Shown: positions 8,689 to 17,400, counted from the first letter of the stretch. The stretch: 64,000 bases of DNA from Kineothrix sp. MSJ-39 (GCF_018917935.1 NZ_JAHLPN010000001.1:62001-126000); one strand, 5' to 3'. Numbers and translations are program-made. Notes: generated by a model from the sequence alone, not told the origin.

Positions 8689-10185
8689 ATGAAAAAGAAA
8701 ACGATAGTATTGCGGTTTTTCCTATTTTTTGTGTTTTTTATCCTGCTGTTTCTGGTCGCATCGGAAGTGCTGAAGGATAAACGTATCGTGCAGGAATATG
8801 ACGCATCCGCCAAGGTGAAAGGCTTTTATGAAGAAAAAGAGGATACACTGGATTTTGTATTTGTGGGAAGCAGCCAGCTTTATGCGGATATTGCACCGGC
8901 GGTATTATTTTCGGAATATGGTATGACTTCCTATGATTTCTGTGCCAATGAGCAGCCGCTCTGGATCTCATATTATTATATCAAAGAGGCGTTGAAGCAT
9001 CAGAAACCAAAGGCGATCGTGCTGGATGTCTTTACGGTATATGGCGCAGAGTATGAAGAAGAAGGCGTCAATCATATCAACATCGATGATCTGCCATGGA
9101 GCATGAATAAGGTGCGGGCGATCCGAGATGGGGTACCCGGGGAATTACAGTATTCCTTTTTCCTGACGCTGACAAAATACCATGATACATGGAACACCTT
9201 GGATGAGGCTAAGATAGAGAGCAGCTTTTATCATAAGAGAAATGTATACAGAGGCTATTCGCCGTTTACGGTAAGACATGCATATGGAGAGGCTGCACCG
9301 GATGAGGTTGTCATGCAGACAGAAAGAGAAGCTATTCCGGACAGGGCAAGGATCTGGCTTGATAAGATCGTGGAGCTTACAAATGAGGAAGGTGTTGACC
9401 TGATTCTCATAAAGACGCCGAACGGAAATGCGGACAGACAGAAGCTGTACAACAGCGTTTCGGATTATGCCAAAGAGAAGGAGATTCCTTTTGTCAATAT
9501 GAACACGGTATTTGACGGAGAAGCACATATTAATGTGCTGCAGGCAGAAAAGGTGACGAGGTACATTGGGGATTATCTGGCAGCGCAGTATGAAATCACA
9601 GACAAACGAAAGGACGCGGCTTTTGCGGACTGGGCAGAGGACAGTGCTTATTTTTACCGGAAGAAAGCCAAATGTGAACTGATCAGCACAGATGATATGA
9701 AGGCTTATACGGATCTCTTGTCCCGGCAGGATTACGTGACGATGGTGGCTGTCAAAAGCAGTGATCATACTTCCATTTCACAGGAACAGAAGGAATGTCT
9801 GGCAGTACTCGGACTGCATCCGGACTATACTATGGGAGGAAACTGGTGCTATCTGGCGCTTCTTCGAAATGGCAATGAACCGGCTTTGGAATTTCAGACG
9901 CAGACAGAGAACACGGAAAGTTATAAGTTGCCTTATGAAAAGGGATGTCTTATTACAAGCACAGCGGCAAAAGCATCTGAAAAAGACTTTGCGGGTCTGC
10001 CGCACAGCTTCACCCTGCAAAGCAGTCTGCAGAAAGACGGCTTGCATGCATCGCTTCTGATGGGGGAAGATGATTACTGTCTGGATCAGGATGGCATCAA
10101 TTTCTTTGTATATGATCCAGTGCTTTCGGAAATCGTGGAATTTACAGCCTTTGCACCGGGAGAACTGGAAGCGGTGCGGAAATAA
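8689..10185 (+). CDS. AlgJ/DltD-like SGNH-type partner of the MBOAT acyltransferase
   Basis: This 498-aa protein has one N-terminal membrane anchor (about residues 8-25) and an extracytoplasmic region with a VGSSQLY motif near residue 60, resembling the Ser block of SGNH/DltD proteins. The later catalytic blocks are less clear. It starts 2 nt after the MBOAT gene with GGAGGA 8 nt upstream. In such pairs the MBOAT protein exports the acyl group and the SGNH-like protein transfers it to a polysaccharide or peptidoglycan. The acceptor polymer is unknown. A terminator follows at 10198. Confidence 0.7.
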   Translation: MKKKTIVLRFFLFFVFFILLFLVASEVLKDKRIVQEYDASAKVKGFYEEKEDTLDFVFVGSSQLYADIAPAVLFSEYGMTSYDFCANEQPLWISYYYIKEALKHQKPKAIVLDVFTVYGAEYEEEGVNHINIDDLPWSMNKVRAIRDGVPGELQYSFFLTLTKYHDTWNTLDEAKIESSFYHKRNVYRGYSPFTVRHAYGEAAPDEVVMQTEREAIPDRARIWLDKIVELTNEEGVDLILIKTPNGNADRQKLYNSVSDYAKEKEIPFVNMNTVFDGEAHINVLQAEKVTRYIGDYLAAQYEITDKRKDAAFADWAEDSAYFYRKKAKCELISTDDMKAYTDLLSRQDYVTMVAVKSSDHTSISQEQKECLAVLGLHPDYTMGGNWCYLALLRNGNEPALEFQTQTENTESYKLPYEKGCLITSTAAKASEKDFAGLPHSFTLQSSLQKDGLHASLLMGEDDYCLDQDGINFFVYDPVLSEIVEFTAFAPGELEAVRK

Positions 10186-10197
10186 ACGGAAGATGTG

Positions 10198-10234
10198 AAA
10201 AGACTTCTTTGGTAAAACAGAGAAGTCTTTTTTC
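10198..10234 (+). terminator. Intrinsic terminator of the citrate/O-acyltransfer unit
   Basis: AAAAGACTTCT (10198-10208) pairs with AGAAGTCTTTT (10221-10231) over a 12-nt loop and runs into a T tract. It closes the transcript that begins at 3777. Confidence 0.85.
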
Positions 10235-10270
10235 ATGGGCGCATTTCTGATTTGTTTGAGAAGTAGATTC

Positions 10271-10299
10271 TTGACTTCTCATGTTCTGTTTGTTATCAT
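10271..10299 (+). promoter_or_regulatory. Promoter of the Rpn-like nuclease gene
   Basis: TTGACT (10271-10276) and TATCAT (10294-10299) are spaced 17 nt apart. A 7-bp inverted repeat, GAGAAGT (10258-10264) with ACTTCTC (10274-10280), overlaps the -35 box. Predicted transcription starts near 10306, so the four hairpins at 10314-10390 would lie in the leader RNA. Confidence 0.6.
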
Positions 10300-10313
10300 A
10301 AAGCATATTCAAG

Positions 10314-10390
10314 ACTGCCTGAAGGCAGTATCTAAGAGCATTAGCTCGTATTCAATGGGCATTTCGCCCGAATTTTCAACAATTATTGAA
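10314..10390 (+). repeat. Array of four consecutive small hairpins in the leader of the Rpn-like gene
   Basis: Four short inverted repeats follow one another: ACTGCC/GGCAGT (10314-10329, loop 4), GAGC/GCTC (10336-10347, loop 4), ATTC-aat-GGGC/GCCC-GAAT (10350-10373, loop 5, one 3-nt bulge) and TTCAA/TTGAA (10375-10390, loop 6). They fill nearly the whole space between the predicted transcription start and the ribosome binding site AAGGAGGG (10404-10411). The pattern looks selected, but its function is not known to me. Confidence 0.65.
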
Positions 10391-10417
10391 ACTATAAATT
10401 GATAAGGAGGGCATTTT

Positions 10418-11377
10418 ATGTCACAAAAGGAAAAATCAGTTAGTTCAGATGTGCGGAATATGTCGCAGGTATCGGAGGATCTGAAAAATGCAACAGGGAC
10501 AATCCCATACACATTTTTAAACGATTACATGTTTCGGGTAATATTGCAGAAACACAAAAATGTATTACGTTCCATTGTATGCGCTTGTCTGAAACTGAAA
10601 ACAGAGGAAGTACAGGATCTTGTTGTGCAAAATCCGATCGAGCTTGGGGAAGCGATTGATGACAAAACATTTATTCTGGATATCAATGTACTTCTCAATA
10701 ACAATACGATCATCAATTTGGAAATGCAGGTACTGGATCTGAAGGACTGGTCGGAAAGGTCTTTATCCTATTTAGCCAGAAGTTATGACAATGTTGTAAA
10801 AGGAGATGATTACATCAATGTCAAACCGGTATATCATATCGGATTTTTAAACTACACGCTTTTCCCAAAGTATCCGGAGTTTTTTGCTAAATACCGGATG
10901 ATGAATCTTAAAAATCACAATGTATATACTTCAAAATTCAACCTGTATGTGGTAGACTTAACACAAATAGAACTGGCAACAGAAGAAGACAGAGAATCAG
11001 GACTTGTATATTGGACAAAAATCTTCAAGGCAAAGACGTGGGAGGAGCTGAGACAGATGGCAGAAAGAAATCAGGAATTACAGGAAGCCACTGAGGCATT
11101 ATATGTTTACAATCAGGATGAAATAGTAAAACAACAATGCCGTGCAAGGCAGGACTACTACAATCATGAACGAGGAACTCAGAGAAGGTTAAAAGAAAAA
11201 GATGCGATAATTGAAGCGCAAAAAATTGAATTGGAAGAGAGCAATGCAGCTCTCAAAAAGAGTAGAGAAATGCTGAGAAATTCTGTAAAATTACTTGCAC
11301 AGACTATGCATATCTCGGAAGAAGAGGCGTGCAAACAGCTTGGTATCCGTAGGGAAGATTATCAAGAAACAAATTGA
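10418..11377 (+). CDS. Rpn family recombination-promoting nuclease / PD-(D/E)XK nuclease family transposase-like protein
   Basis: This 319-aa protein begins its conserved region with the typical FLNDYMFR segment (residues 33-40). The PD-(D/E)XK core is seen as FILDINVLL (Asp88) followed by INLEMQ (Glu102-x-Gln104), the E-x-Q variant seen in this family. The C-terminal third is charged and helical, probably coiled coil. Related Rpn proteins promote RecA-independent recombination and are linked to transposition or phage defence; none of these roles is shown here. It is a single gene with its own promoter, structured leader and terminator. No transposon ends were seen around it. Confidence 0.8.
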   Translation: MSQKEKSVSSDVRNMSQVSEDLKNATGTIPYTFLNDYMFRVILQKHKNVLRSIVCACLKLKTEEVQDLVVQNPIELGEAIDDKTFILDINVLLNNNTIINLEMQVLDLKDWSERSLSYLARSYDNVVKGDDYINVKPVYHIGFLNYTLFPKYPEFFAKYRMMNLKNHNVYTSKFNLYVVDLTQIELATEEDRESGLVYWTKIFKAKTWEELRQMAERNQELQEATEALYVYNQDEIVKQQCRARQDYYNHERGTQRRLKEKDAIIEAQKIELEESNAALKKSREMLRNSVKLLAQTMHISEEEACKQLGIRREDYQETN

Positions 11378-11393
11378 AATGCAGAAGGCAAAT

Positions 11394-11418
11394 AAAAAGA
11401 CCCCTCAGGGGTCTTTTT
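11394..11418. terminator. Bidirectional terminator between the Rpn-like gene and aroC
   Basis: AGACCCC (11398-11404) pairs with GGGGTCT (11408-11414) around the loop TCA, with an A run on the left and a T run on the right, so it can work on both strands for these convergent genes. It touches the aroC stop codon. Confidence 0.85.
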
Positions 11419-12517
11419 ATTTGGTATAAATCTGTTTCAGATAGTCAACTCTTGCAGTCATATTGTCCATCATCAGATCCAAAACGGTCAAAGCGGTCAT
11501 GGCTTCGACCACAACAACAGCTCTTGGCATGATGACCGGATCGTGGCGCCCTTTGATCTGAATGTCAATTTCTTCGCCGGCTTTGTTGACCGTGTGCTGT
11601 GTCTGGAAGATGGATGGGGTCGGCTTCACATAGGCGCGGAGCAGGATCTGGCTGCCATCGGAAATGCCTCCCAAAATACCGCCGCTGTGATTCGTTTCTT
11701 TGATAACCCTGCCATCCTTCATACAGAAGCTGTCATTATTTTCACTGCCATGCATATGAGCCACTTTCGTGCCATCACCGATCTCAAACGCCTTGACAGC
11801 ACCGATCGACATCACGGCTTTGGCAAGGGAGGCATCCAGCTTGTCAAAGACAGGTTCTCCGATGCCGGCAGGAACACCGTCTATCCTGCATTCGATCACA
11901 CCACCACAGGAATCCTTCTGCTCCATACAGTTTGTAAGGTAAGCTTCTGCTTCCTGGGAAGCTTTTCGGTCAGGCATAGCGGTAGAAGTCGTTAAAATAG
12001 CCTCGCGGTCAAACTGTTCCATGGAAGCCTCGACGGGACCGATCACTTTTGTGTAAGCACAGACTGTAACGCCAAGCTCCTGTAATAATTTACAGGCGAT
12101 CGCACCTGCTGCCACACGACCGATCGTTTCACGTCCGGAGGAACGACCGCCGCCGCGATAGTCGCGGAAGCCGTATTTGGCATCAAAGGTGAAATCCGCA
12201 TGTCCCGGTCTGTAATAGGATGCGATCTCGGAATAATCGGAAGACCGCTGGGATGTATTTCTGACCAGAAGTGCGATCGGCGTTCCGGTTGTTTTGCCTT
12301 CAAATACACCGGACAGAATCTCAACCGCATCCGCCTCTTTACGCGGTGTAGCGAATTTGGACTGACCGGGCTTGCGACGATTTAAATAAATCTGTATATC
12401 CTCTGCACAAAGAGAAAGACCTGCGGGACAACCGTCGATCACAACGCCGAGCCCTTCTCCATGCGATTCGCCGAATGTTTCTATTCTGAAATGCGTTCCA
12501 AATATTGAACCAGCCAT
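11417..12517 (-). CDS. aroC: Chorismate synthase
   Basis: The 366-aa product carries the family start [20 protein letters not shown], the GCPAG and RRKPGQS regions and the [17 protein letters not shown] signature. It converts EPSP to chorismate using reduced FMN, the last shikimate-pathway step. The frame extends 24 codons upstream, but ATG 12517 is chosen since family homology starts there and AGAAAGGA lies 9 nt before it. No other shikimate gene is in the window. It is transcribed divergently from the vanY-like gene, with overlapping promoters. Confidence 0.96.
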   Translation of the reverse strand: MAGSIFGTHFRIETFGESHGEGLGVVIDGCPAGLSLCAEDIQIYLNRRKPGQSKFATPRKEADAVEILSGVFEGKTTGTPIALLVRNTSQRSSDYSEIASYYRPGHADFTFDAKYGFRDYRGGGRSSGRETIGRVAAGAIACKLLQELGVTVCAYTKVIGPVEASMEQFDREAILTTSTAMPDRKASQEAEAYLTNCMEQKDSCGGVIECRIDGVPAGIGEPVFDKLDASLAKAVMSIGAVKAFEIGDGTKVAHMHGSENNDSFCMKDGRVIKETNHSGGILGGISDGSQILLRAYVKPTPSIFQTQHTVNKAGEEIDIQIKGRHDPVIMPRAVVVVEAMTALTVLDLMMDNMTARVDYLKQIYTK

Positions 12518-12560
12518 AATATGTATCCTTTCTACTTTTGTTCGTATCATCTGCCTTTCC

Positions 12561-12611
12561 ATTATATCGAAGTTTCTTTTTAATGACAATGAAAAAAATA
12601 AATGCTATAAT
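12561..12611. promoter_or_regulatory. Divergent promoters sharing a -35 region (aroC and vanY-like gene)
   Basis: Minus strand: TTGTCA (12589-12584), 17 nt, TATAAT (12566-12561), driving aroC. Plus strand: ATGACA (12583-12588), 17 nt, TATAAT (12606-12611), driving the vanY-like gene. The two -35 hexamers lie on the same bases on opposite strands, so polymerase can occupy only one at a time. Confidence 0.6.
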
Positions 12612-12655
12612 TACACCATAAAATATGTGAAAAATACAAAATTACTGGTGATAAA

Positions 12656-13483
12656 ATGAAAGAAACGACAGTGATCAGAAAACTTTTGCTGCTTGTGGCG
12701 GCAGTCTTTTTCTTTCTGATCGGAAATAGTATGCTGTATCAGGGCAATGCAGCTTTTTTTATGGATCAGGTGCAGGAGGACGGGCAGTCGGTTAATCAGA
12801 CCTACAGCTTGGCAGATGTACTGTCAGCGGGTGACGGGCTTTCGTTATCGGAAAATACAATAGATACCGTAGAGGTGGAAACAGGAGAAGCCTGGGAAGC
12901 GTCCTTTGACCTGAATGCGTGGAATCTGCTCCTTGTCAATAAGCAGCATCCGATCCCGGAGGATTATGAAGTGAAGCTGGGCGTGATCAAGGGAAGCATG
13001 AAATGTGATGAGCGGATTATTCCGGAGCTTACCGAAATGATGCAGGATGCTAAAAAGGATGGGATTACGCTGGTAGTCTGTTCGCCTTACCGTGATATGG
13101 GCAGACAGGACATGCTGTTTAACCGTAAGATCAAAAATTATATGAAGAAAAATGTTTCTTTTCTGGAAGCGTATAAGGAGACCGCACAGGCAGTCACAAT
13201 CCCCGGTGCAAGTGAGCACCAGATCGGACTGGCACTTGATATCATATCAAACACGTATACGGCGCTGGAAGAGGGCTTTGCAGATACAGCCGCAGGCAAA
13301 TGGCTGGCAGCGCATTGTCAGGACTATGGCTTTATCCTTCGTTATCCAAAGGGAAAAGAAGAAATTACGGGAATTGAATTTGAACCGTGGCATTTCCGCT
13401 ATGTCGGAAAAGATGCGGCGGCGATCATCATGGAAGAAAATCTGACGCTCGAAGAATTTGTCCAGAGAGTCAGACAACAATAA
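12656..13483 (+). CDS. VanY-type D-alanyl-D-alanine carboxypeptidase (peptidase M15B)
   Basis: This 275-aa protein has an N-terminal membrane anchor (about residues 8-26) and an outward M15B domain. The zinc motif SEHQIGLALD gives His188 and Asp195, EPWH gives Glu243 and the third ligand His246, and SPYRD gives the conserved Arg146. It should trim the terminal D-Ala from peptidoglycan stem peptides. No vanR/S/H/A/X genes are near, so this is housekeeping cell-wall trimming rather than a glycopeptide-resistance cluster. It uses the divergent promoter shared with aroC. Confidence 0.9.
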   Translation: MKETTVIRKLLLLVAAVFFFLIGNSMLYQGNAAFFMDQVQEDGQSVNQTYSLADVLSAGDGLSLSENTIDTVEVETGEAWEASFDLNAWNLLLVNKQHPIPEDYEVKLGVIKGSMKCDERIIPELTEMMQDAKKDGITLVVCSPYRDMGRQDMLFNRKIKNYMKKNVSFLEAYKETAQAVTIPGASEHQIGLALDIISNTYTALEEGFADTAAGKWLAAHCQDYGFILRYPKGKEEITGIEFEPWHFRYVGKDAAAIIMEENLTLEEFVQRVRQQ

Positions 13484-13538
13484 GACAGATAAGAAAGGAA
13501 ACATCCAATAAAGGAAATGATTGGATGGAGTATGAAAT

Positions 13539-14312
13539 ATGAAACTGATATCATGGAATGTAAACGGATTACGAGCCTGTGTGGGCAAAGGATTTATGGA
13601 CTTCTTCCGGGAGGCGGATGCGGATGTCTTCTGCATTCAGGAATCCAAGCTGCAGGAGGGGCAGATCGAGCTGCCGCTTGCGGGCTATCATCAATACTGG
13701 AACTATGCGGAAAAGAAGGGATATTCCGGAACGGCTCTTTTTACAAAGAAAGAGCCGCTGCAGGTAACATATGGGATCGGGATCGAGGAGCATGACAGGG
13801 AAGGACGCGTGATCACAGCAGAATATGAAGATCTGTATGTGGTTACGGTCTATACACCGAATTCCCAGCAGGAGCTTGCCAGACTTTCCTATCGTATGAC
13901 GTGGGAAAAGGCATTTTTAGACTATGTCAACGGACTGAAAAGCAGAAAACCCGTTATATTCTGCGGCGATCTGAATGTGGCACATCAGGAGATCGATCTG
14001 AAAAATCCGAAGACAAACCGCCACAATGCAGGCTTTACAGATGAGGAAAGAAGCTGTTTTGACAAGGTTCTGGCATCCGGCTATATTGACACCTACCGCT
14101 ATTTTTATCCGGATACGGAGGGCGTTTATTCCTGGTGGTCATACCGGTTTAAGGCAAGAGAGAAGAACGCAGGCTGGCGTATCGACTATTTTGTAGTATC
14201 GGAAGATCTGAAGGATCGTCTCGCAGGCGCAGCGATCCATACACAGGTCATGGGATCGGATCACTGTCCGATCGAGCTGGATCTAAATGCAGTTGACACA
14301 GCTGCTGTTTAA
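13539..14312 (+). CDS. xth: Exodeoxyribonuclease III (AP endonuclease, Xth/ExoA)
   Basis: The 257-aa enzyme starts [13 protein letters not shown] and shows all family motifs: the metal ligand Glu in [40 protein letters not shown] and the catalytic GSDHCPIEL. It cuts DNA at abasic sites in base excision repair. An 8-bp hairpin (13502-13509 with 13520-13527) ends directly against GGAG, the ribosome binding site 8 nt before the ATG, so the start may be partly shielded. It follows the vanY-like gene by 55 nt, and the tgt promoter overlaps its stop codon. Confidence 0.94.
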   Translation: MKLISWNVNGLRACVGKGFMDFFREADADVFCIQESKLQEGQIELPLAGYHQYWNYAEKKGYSGTALFTKKEPLQVTYGIGIEEHDREGRVITAEYEDLYVVTVYTPNSQQELARLSYRMTWEKAFLDYVNGLKSRKPVIFCGDLNVAHQEIDLKNPKTNRHNAGFTDEERSCFDKVLASGYIDTYRYFYPDTEGVYSWWSYRFKAREKNAGWRIDYFVVSEDLKDRLAGAAIHTQVMGSDHCPIELDLNAVDTAAV

Positions 14313-14321
14313 AGCTATCAT
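14293..14321 (+). promoter_or_regulatory. Promoter of tgt, overlapping the end of xth
   Basis: A perfect TTGACA (14293-14298) is followed after 17 nt by TATCAT (14316-14321). The -35 and spacer lie within the last codons of xth. Transcription would begin near 14328, about 40 nt before the tgt start. Confidence 0.65.
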
Positions 14322-14366
14322 ATAAACTCTGAGCGACTATAATGGCAAGGAAATAAGGAGATACAG

Positions 14367-15503
14367 ATGTATAAGATTTTAAAGCAGGAAGGGGCTGCCA
14401 AACGGGCAGAATTTCAGACCGTTCACGGAACGGTACAAACACCGGTATTTATGAATGTCGGTACGATCGCAGCGATCAAGGGAGCGGTCGGAACAGAGGA
14501 TCTGGAGCAGATCGGAACGCAGATCCAGCTTTCCAATACGTATCACCTGCATGTGCGTCCGGGCGACGAGATCGTGCATAAGCTGGGCGGACTTCATAAA
14601 TTCATGGTATGGGACAAACCGATCCTGACGGATTCCGGCGGATTTCAGGTGTTCTCCCTGGCGGGACTGCGTAAGATCAAGGAAGAAGGCGTTTATTTCC
14701 ATTCCCATATTGACGGACGTAAGATTTTCATGGGACCGGAAGAAAGTATGCAGATCCAGTCCAATCTTGCTTCTACGATCGCCATGGCATTTGATGAATG
14801 TGCACCGTCCAAGGCTGACCGCAGCTATGTACAGAATTCCGTAGATCGTACAGCACGCTGGCTTGCCCGCTGCAAGGCAGAAATGCAGCGCCTGAACCAG
14901 CTGGATCGTACGATCAATAAAAATCAGCTTCTGTTTGGTATCAATCAGGGCGCGGTTTACGAGGACATCCGTATCGACCATGCAAAGCGTATTGCGGAAA
15001 TGGATCTGGACGGCTATGCGATCGGTGGACTTGCCGTCGGCGAGACACATGAAGAAATGTATCATATTATAGAGGAAACAGTTCCCTATCTGCCGAAGGA
15101 CAAGCCGACTTATCTGATGGGTGTCGGAACACCGGCAAATATTCTGGAAGGCGTAGAGCGCGGTATCGATTTCTTTGACTGTGTATATCCTTCCCGGAAC
15201 GGACGTCACGGACATCTGTATACAAAATTCGGTAAGATCAATCTGTTCAATGCCAAATATGAGCTGGACGAAAGACCGATCGAGGAAGGCTGTCAGTGTC
15301 CTGCCTGCAGAAGATATTCAAGAGCTTATATCCGCCATCTGTTAAAGGCAAAAGAAATGCTGGGCATGCGGCTTTGCGTGCTGCACAATCTGTATTTCTA
15401 CAACCATCTGATGGAAGAGATCAGAAATGCACTCGATGAAGGCAGATTTGCCGCTTATAAGAAAGAAATGCTGGAAAGCATGGCGGCAGGCGAGCAGCAA
15501 TAG
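14367..15503 (+). CDS. tgt: tRNA-guanine transglycosylase (queuine tRNA-ribosyltransferase)
   Basis: The 378-aa enzyme shows the substrate motif LTDSGGFQVFSL with its catalytic Asp, the second catalytic Asp in VERGIDFFDCVYPSRNGRHG, and the zinc site CQCPACRRYSRAYIRHL. It swaps guanine 34 for the preQ1 base in tRNAs with GUN anticodons. AAGGAG lies 9 nt before ATG 14367. The usual neighbour yajC follows, as in many bacteria; queA is not in the window. Confidence 0.96.
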   Translation: MYKILKQEGAAKRAEFQTVHGTVQTPVFMNVGTIAAIKGAVGTEDLEQIGTQIQLSNTYHLHVRPGDEIVHKLGGLHKFMVWDKPILTDSGGFQVFSLAGLRKIKEEGVYFHSHIDGRKIFMGPEESMQIQSNLASTIAMAFDECAPSKADRSYVQNSVDRTARWLARCKAEMQRLNQLDRTINKNQLLFGINQGAVYEDIRIDHAKRIAEMDLDGYAIGGLAVGETHEEMYHIIEETVPYLPKDKPTYLMGVGTPANILEGVERGIDFFDCVYPSRNGRHGHLYTKFGKINLFNAKYELDERPIEEGCQCPACRRYSRAYIRHLLKAKEMLGMRLCVLHNLYFYNHLMEEIRNALDEGRFAAYKKEMLESMAAGEQQ

Positions 15504-15515
15504 GCAAAAATAGGC

Positions 15516-15544
15516 TTGCAAGATCCGTCTAATTTGTGTATGAT
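15516..15544 (+). promoter_or_regulatory. Promoter of yajC
   Basis: TTGCAA (15516-15521) and TATGAT (15539-15544) are spaced 17 nt apart in the 86-nt gap between tgt and yajC, so yajC can be transcribed independently of tgt. Confidence 0.55.
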
Positions 15545-15589
15545 AACTGTTAGCATATTTTATGTACATTTTAATCTGGAGGAAAAAAC

Positions 15590-15910
15590 ATGGGTATTTT
15601 ATTATCTGAAACAGCAGCATCAAATTCAATGTCAGGTGTAGTCCTGGTTGTATATCTTGTATTTATCGTTGGTTTTATTTATTTCTTAATGATCCGTCCG
15701 CAGAAGAAGGAACAGAAGAAAATGAACGCTATGCTTTCCCAGCTTGCGATCGGCGACAGCATTTTAACAACAAGCGGTTTTTACGGCATGGTAATTGATA
15801 TCAATGATGACCAGGGTACTGTGATCGTTGAGTTCGGTAATAACAAAAACTGTCGTATCCCAATGAATAAGACAGCAATCGTACAGGTAGAAAAGCCTGA
15901 CGCAGAATAA
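15590..15910 (+). CDS. yajC: Preprotein translocase subunit YajC
   Basis: This 106-aa protein has a short N-terminus, one membrane helix (about residues 15-34), the hallmark FLMIRPQKKEQK just after it and a small soluble beta domain. YajC associates with SecDF at the Sec translocon. GGAGG precedes the ATG. secD and secF are not next to it here. A terminator follows directly. Confidence 0.94.
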   Translation: MGILLSETAASNSMSGVVLVVYLVFIVGFIYFLMIRPQKKEQKKMNAMLSQLAIGDSILTTSGFYGMVIDINDDQGTVIVEFGNNKNCRIPMNKTAIVQVEKPDAE

Positions 15911-15930
15911 AAACGAAAAAGTAGAACCCA

Positions 15931-15966
15931 GGGCAGATAAATGGATGCATTTATTTGCCCTTTTTA
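15931..15966 (+). terminator. Intrinsic terminator after yajC
   Basis: GGGCAGATAAAT (15931-15942) pairs with ATTTATTTGCCC (15949-15960) with one G-T wobble, followed by TTTTTAT. It is immediately followed by a second, independent hairpin at 15966. Confidence 0.85.
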
Positions 15967-16007
15967 TGTAATAGGAAACTTCGTTCCTATTACATAAGTA
16001 TCTTATG
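15966..16007 (+). promoter_or_regulatory. Two mutually exclusive hairpins upstream of the DUF815 ATPase
   Basis: ATGTAATAGGAA (15966-15977) pairs perfectly with TTCCTATTACAT (15984-15995) around a 6-nt loop. CATAAG (15993-15998) can instead pair with CTTATG (16002-16007). The two stems share bases 15993-15995, so they cannot both form fully. They sit 27 nt before the start of the next gene, just before its ribosome binding site. They may form a leader switch or a second transcription stop; which cannot be told by reading. Confidence 0.5.
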
Positions 16008-16033
16008 ATGCAGGACATATCGTGGAGGTAAAT

Positions 16034-17341
16034 ATGTATAAAGAAATCGCAAAACTGATCATGTACGGTAATATGAAGGAGGATACGATCCTGGTAAAGC
16101 TGGGAGAGATCTTCCGCGCATTTGACGAAAAGACAGAAGACAATGCGCAGCTCATCCGGGATATCTATACGCAGCTCAAGCGTCTTTTGGAGGTGGCAAC
16201 GGATTACGGCTTTGACCATAACCTGTGGCATAATTATCTGACGTATCTGCTCATCACAAATGAAAATCCGTTCAGCCTGACCTGCGAAAAGGTCGGTGCG
16301 AATGAAGGAAGTGTCAATATTTTTGCAAAGAACGATTTCCGGGTGTTCCGCAATCTGTTTTTCTTTGATTTTAAACCGATCGAGGAAGCACTCGGTATCC
16401 AGTGCTTCAGCATTTTGTCCGATTACAAGGCAATCGGCAAAAAAGAGCTGATGTACAATAAAAATGTCAGCGAAAAGGTACAGGCACTCAGTGAAAAGCT
16501 GGAGCAGACAAAGGATGAAAACGAATTTTTTGATGCGGTCACCGATTTTTACAAGGCTTACGGCGTCGGTATGTTCGGTCTGAACAAAGCATTCCGTCTG
16601 ATCGATAAGGGACAGGGCGAGCCTGACTTTTACCCGATCAACAATCTGGATAAGGTCATGCTGGATGATCTTGTCGGCTATGAGATCCAGAAAAAGAAGC
16701 TGATCGACAATACAGAAGCGTTTGTACAGGGCAGAAAAGCCAATAATGTACTGCTGTTCGGTGACAGCGGAACCGGTAAATCGACGAGCATCAAGGCGAT
16801 CGTCAACCAGTACTATGATCAGGGACTCCGTATGATCGAGATCTACAAGCACCAGTTCAAGGATCTGTCCGGTGTGATCGCCCGGATCAAAAACAGAAAT
16901 TACCGTTTTATCATTTATATGGATGATCTTTCTTTTGAAGAATTTGAGATCGAATACAAATTCCTGAAGGCTGTCATTGAAGGCGGCGTGGAAACAAAAC
17001 CGGAAAATATCCTGATCTATGCGACATCCAACCGTCGTCATCTGATCAAGGAAAACTGGAATGACAGAAATGATATGGAGCATACGCAGGATATGCACCG
17101 CAGTGATACCATGGAAGAAAAGCTTTCTTTGGTCAATCGTTTTGGTGTCACGATCAGTTATACAAAGCCAACTCCGAAGGAATTCATGGAGATCGTGATC
17201 ACACTGGCAAGAAAGCAGGGCATCACAATGTCCGATGAAGAACTGAAGAAAGAAGCCAATAAATGGGAGCTTTCCCATGGTGGTATTTCCGGCAGAACGG
17301 CACAGCAGTTTGTCAACTATCTGGCAGGTATGGCAGAATAA
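16034..17341 (+). CDS. DUF815 family AAA+ ATP-binding protein
   Basis: The 435-aa protein has a helical N-terminal half and an AAA+ domain from about residue 220: Walker A in FGDSGTGKST, Walker B-like FIIYMDDLSFEEFE, sensor-like ATSNRRHL and a C-terminal lid with GGISGRTAQQF. This matches the DUF815 family, whose cellular role is not established. ATG 16034 is chosen over GTG 16022 because GGAGG (16024-16028) lies 5 nt before it. It stands alone between yajC and leuB, behind the paired hairpins at 15966-16007. Confidence 0.85.
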   Translation: MYKEIAKLIMYGNMKEDTILVKLGEIFRAFDEKTEDNAQLIRDIYTQLKRLLEVATDYGFDHNLWHNYLTYLLITNENPFSLTCEKVGANEGSVNIFAKNDFRVFRNLFFFDFKPIEEALGIQCFSILSDYKAIGKKELMYNKNVSEKVQALSEKLEQTKDENEFFDAVTDFYKAYGVGMFGLNKAFRLIDKGQGEPDFYPINNLDKVMLDDLVGYEIQKKKLIDNTEAFVQGRKANNVLLFGDSGTGKSTSIKAIVNQYYDQGLRMIEIYKHQFKDLSGVIARIKNRNYRFIIYMDDLSFEEFEIEYKFLKAVIEGGVETKPENILIYATSNRRHLIKENWNDRNDMEHTQDMHRSDTMEEKLSLVNRFGVTISYTKPTPKEFMEIVITLARKQGITMSDEELKKEANKWELSHGGISGRTAQQFVNYLAGMAE

Positions 17342-17400
17342 CCGGAGTGCATGAAGCCTATATCAAATAGTTATATTATGCTCTTTTGTTATGAAATAGA

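Noticed and set aside
10418-11377. Calling the Rpn-like gene part of an insertion sequence
   Set aside because: No terminal inverted repeats or target duplications were found at its ends, and it has its own promoter and terminator.
12656-13483. A vancomycin-resistance cluster
   Set aside because: Only a VanY-type peptidase is present, with no ligase, VanH, VanX or linked two-component system.
15764-17278. A 504-codon open frame on the minus strand opposite yajC and the DUF815 ATPase gene
   Set aside because: It is the mirror of two well-supported genes, runs through their terminator and hairpins, and gives a Cys/His/Ile-rich product without a recognisable domain. The GATC/ATC-rich codons of the real genes explain the lack of stops.
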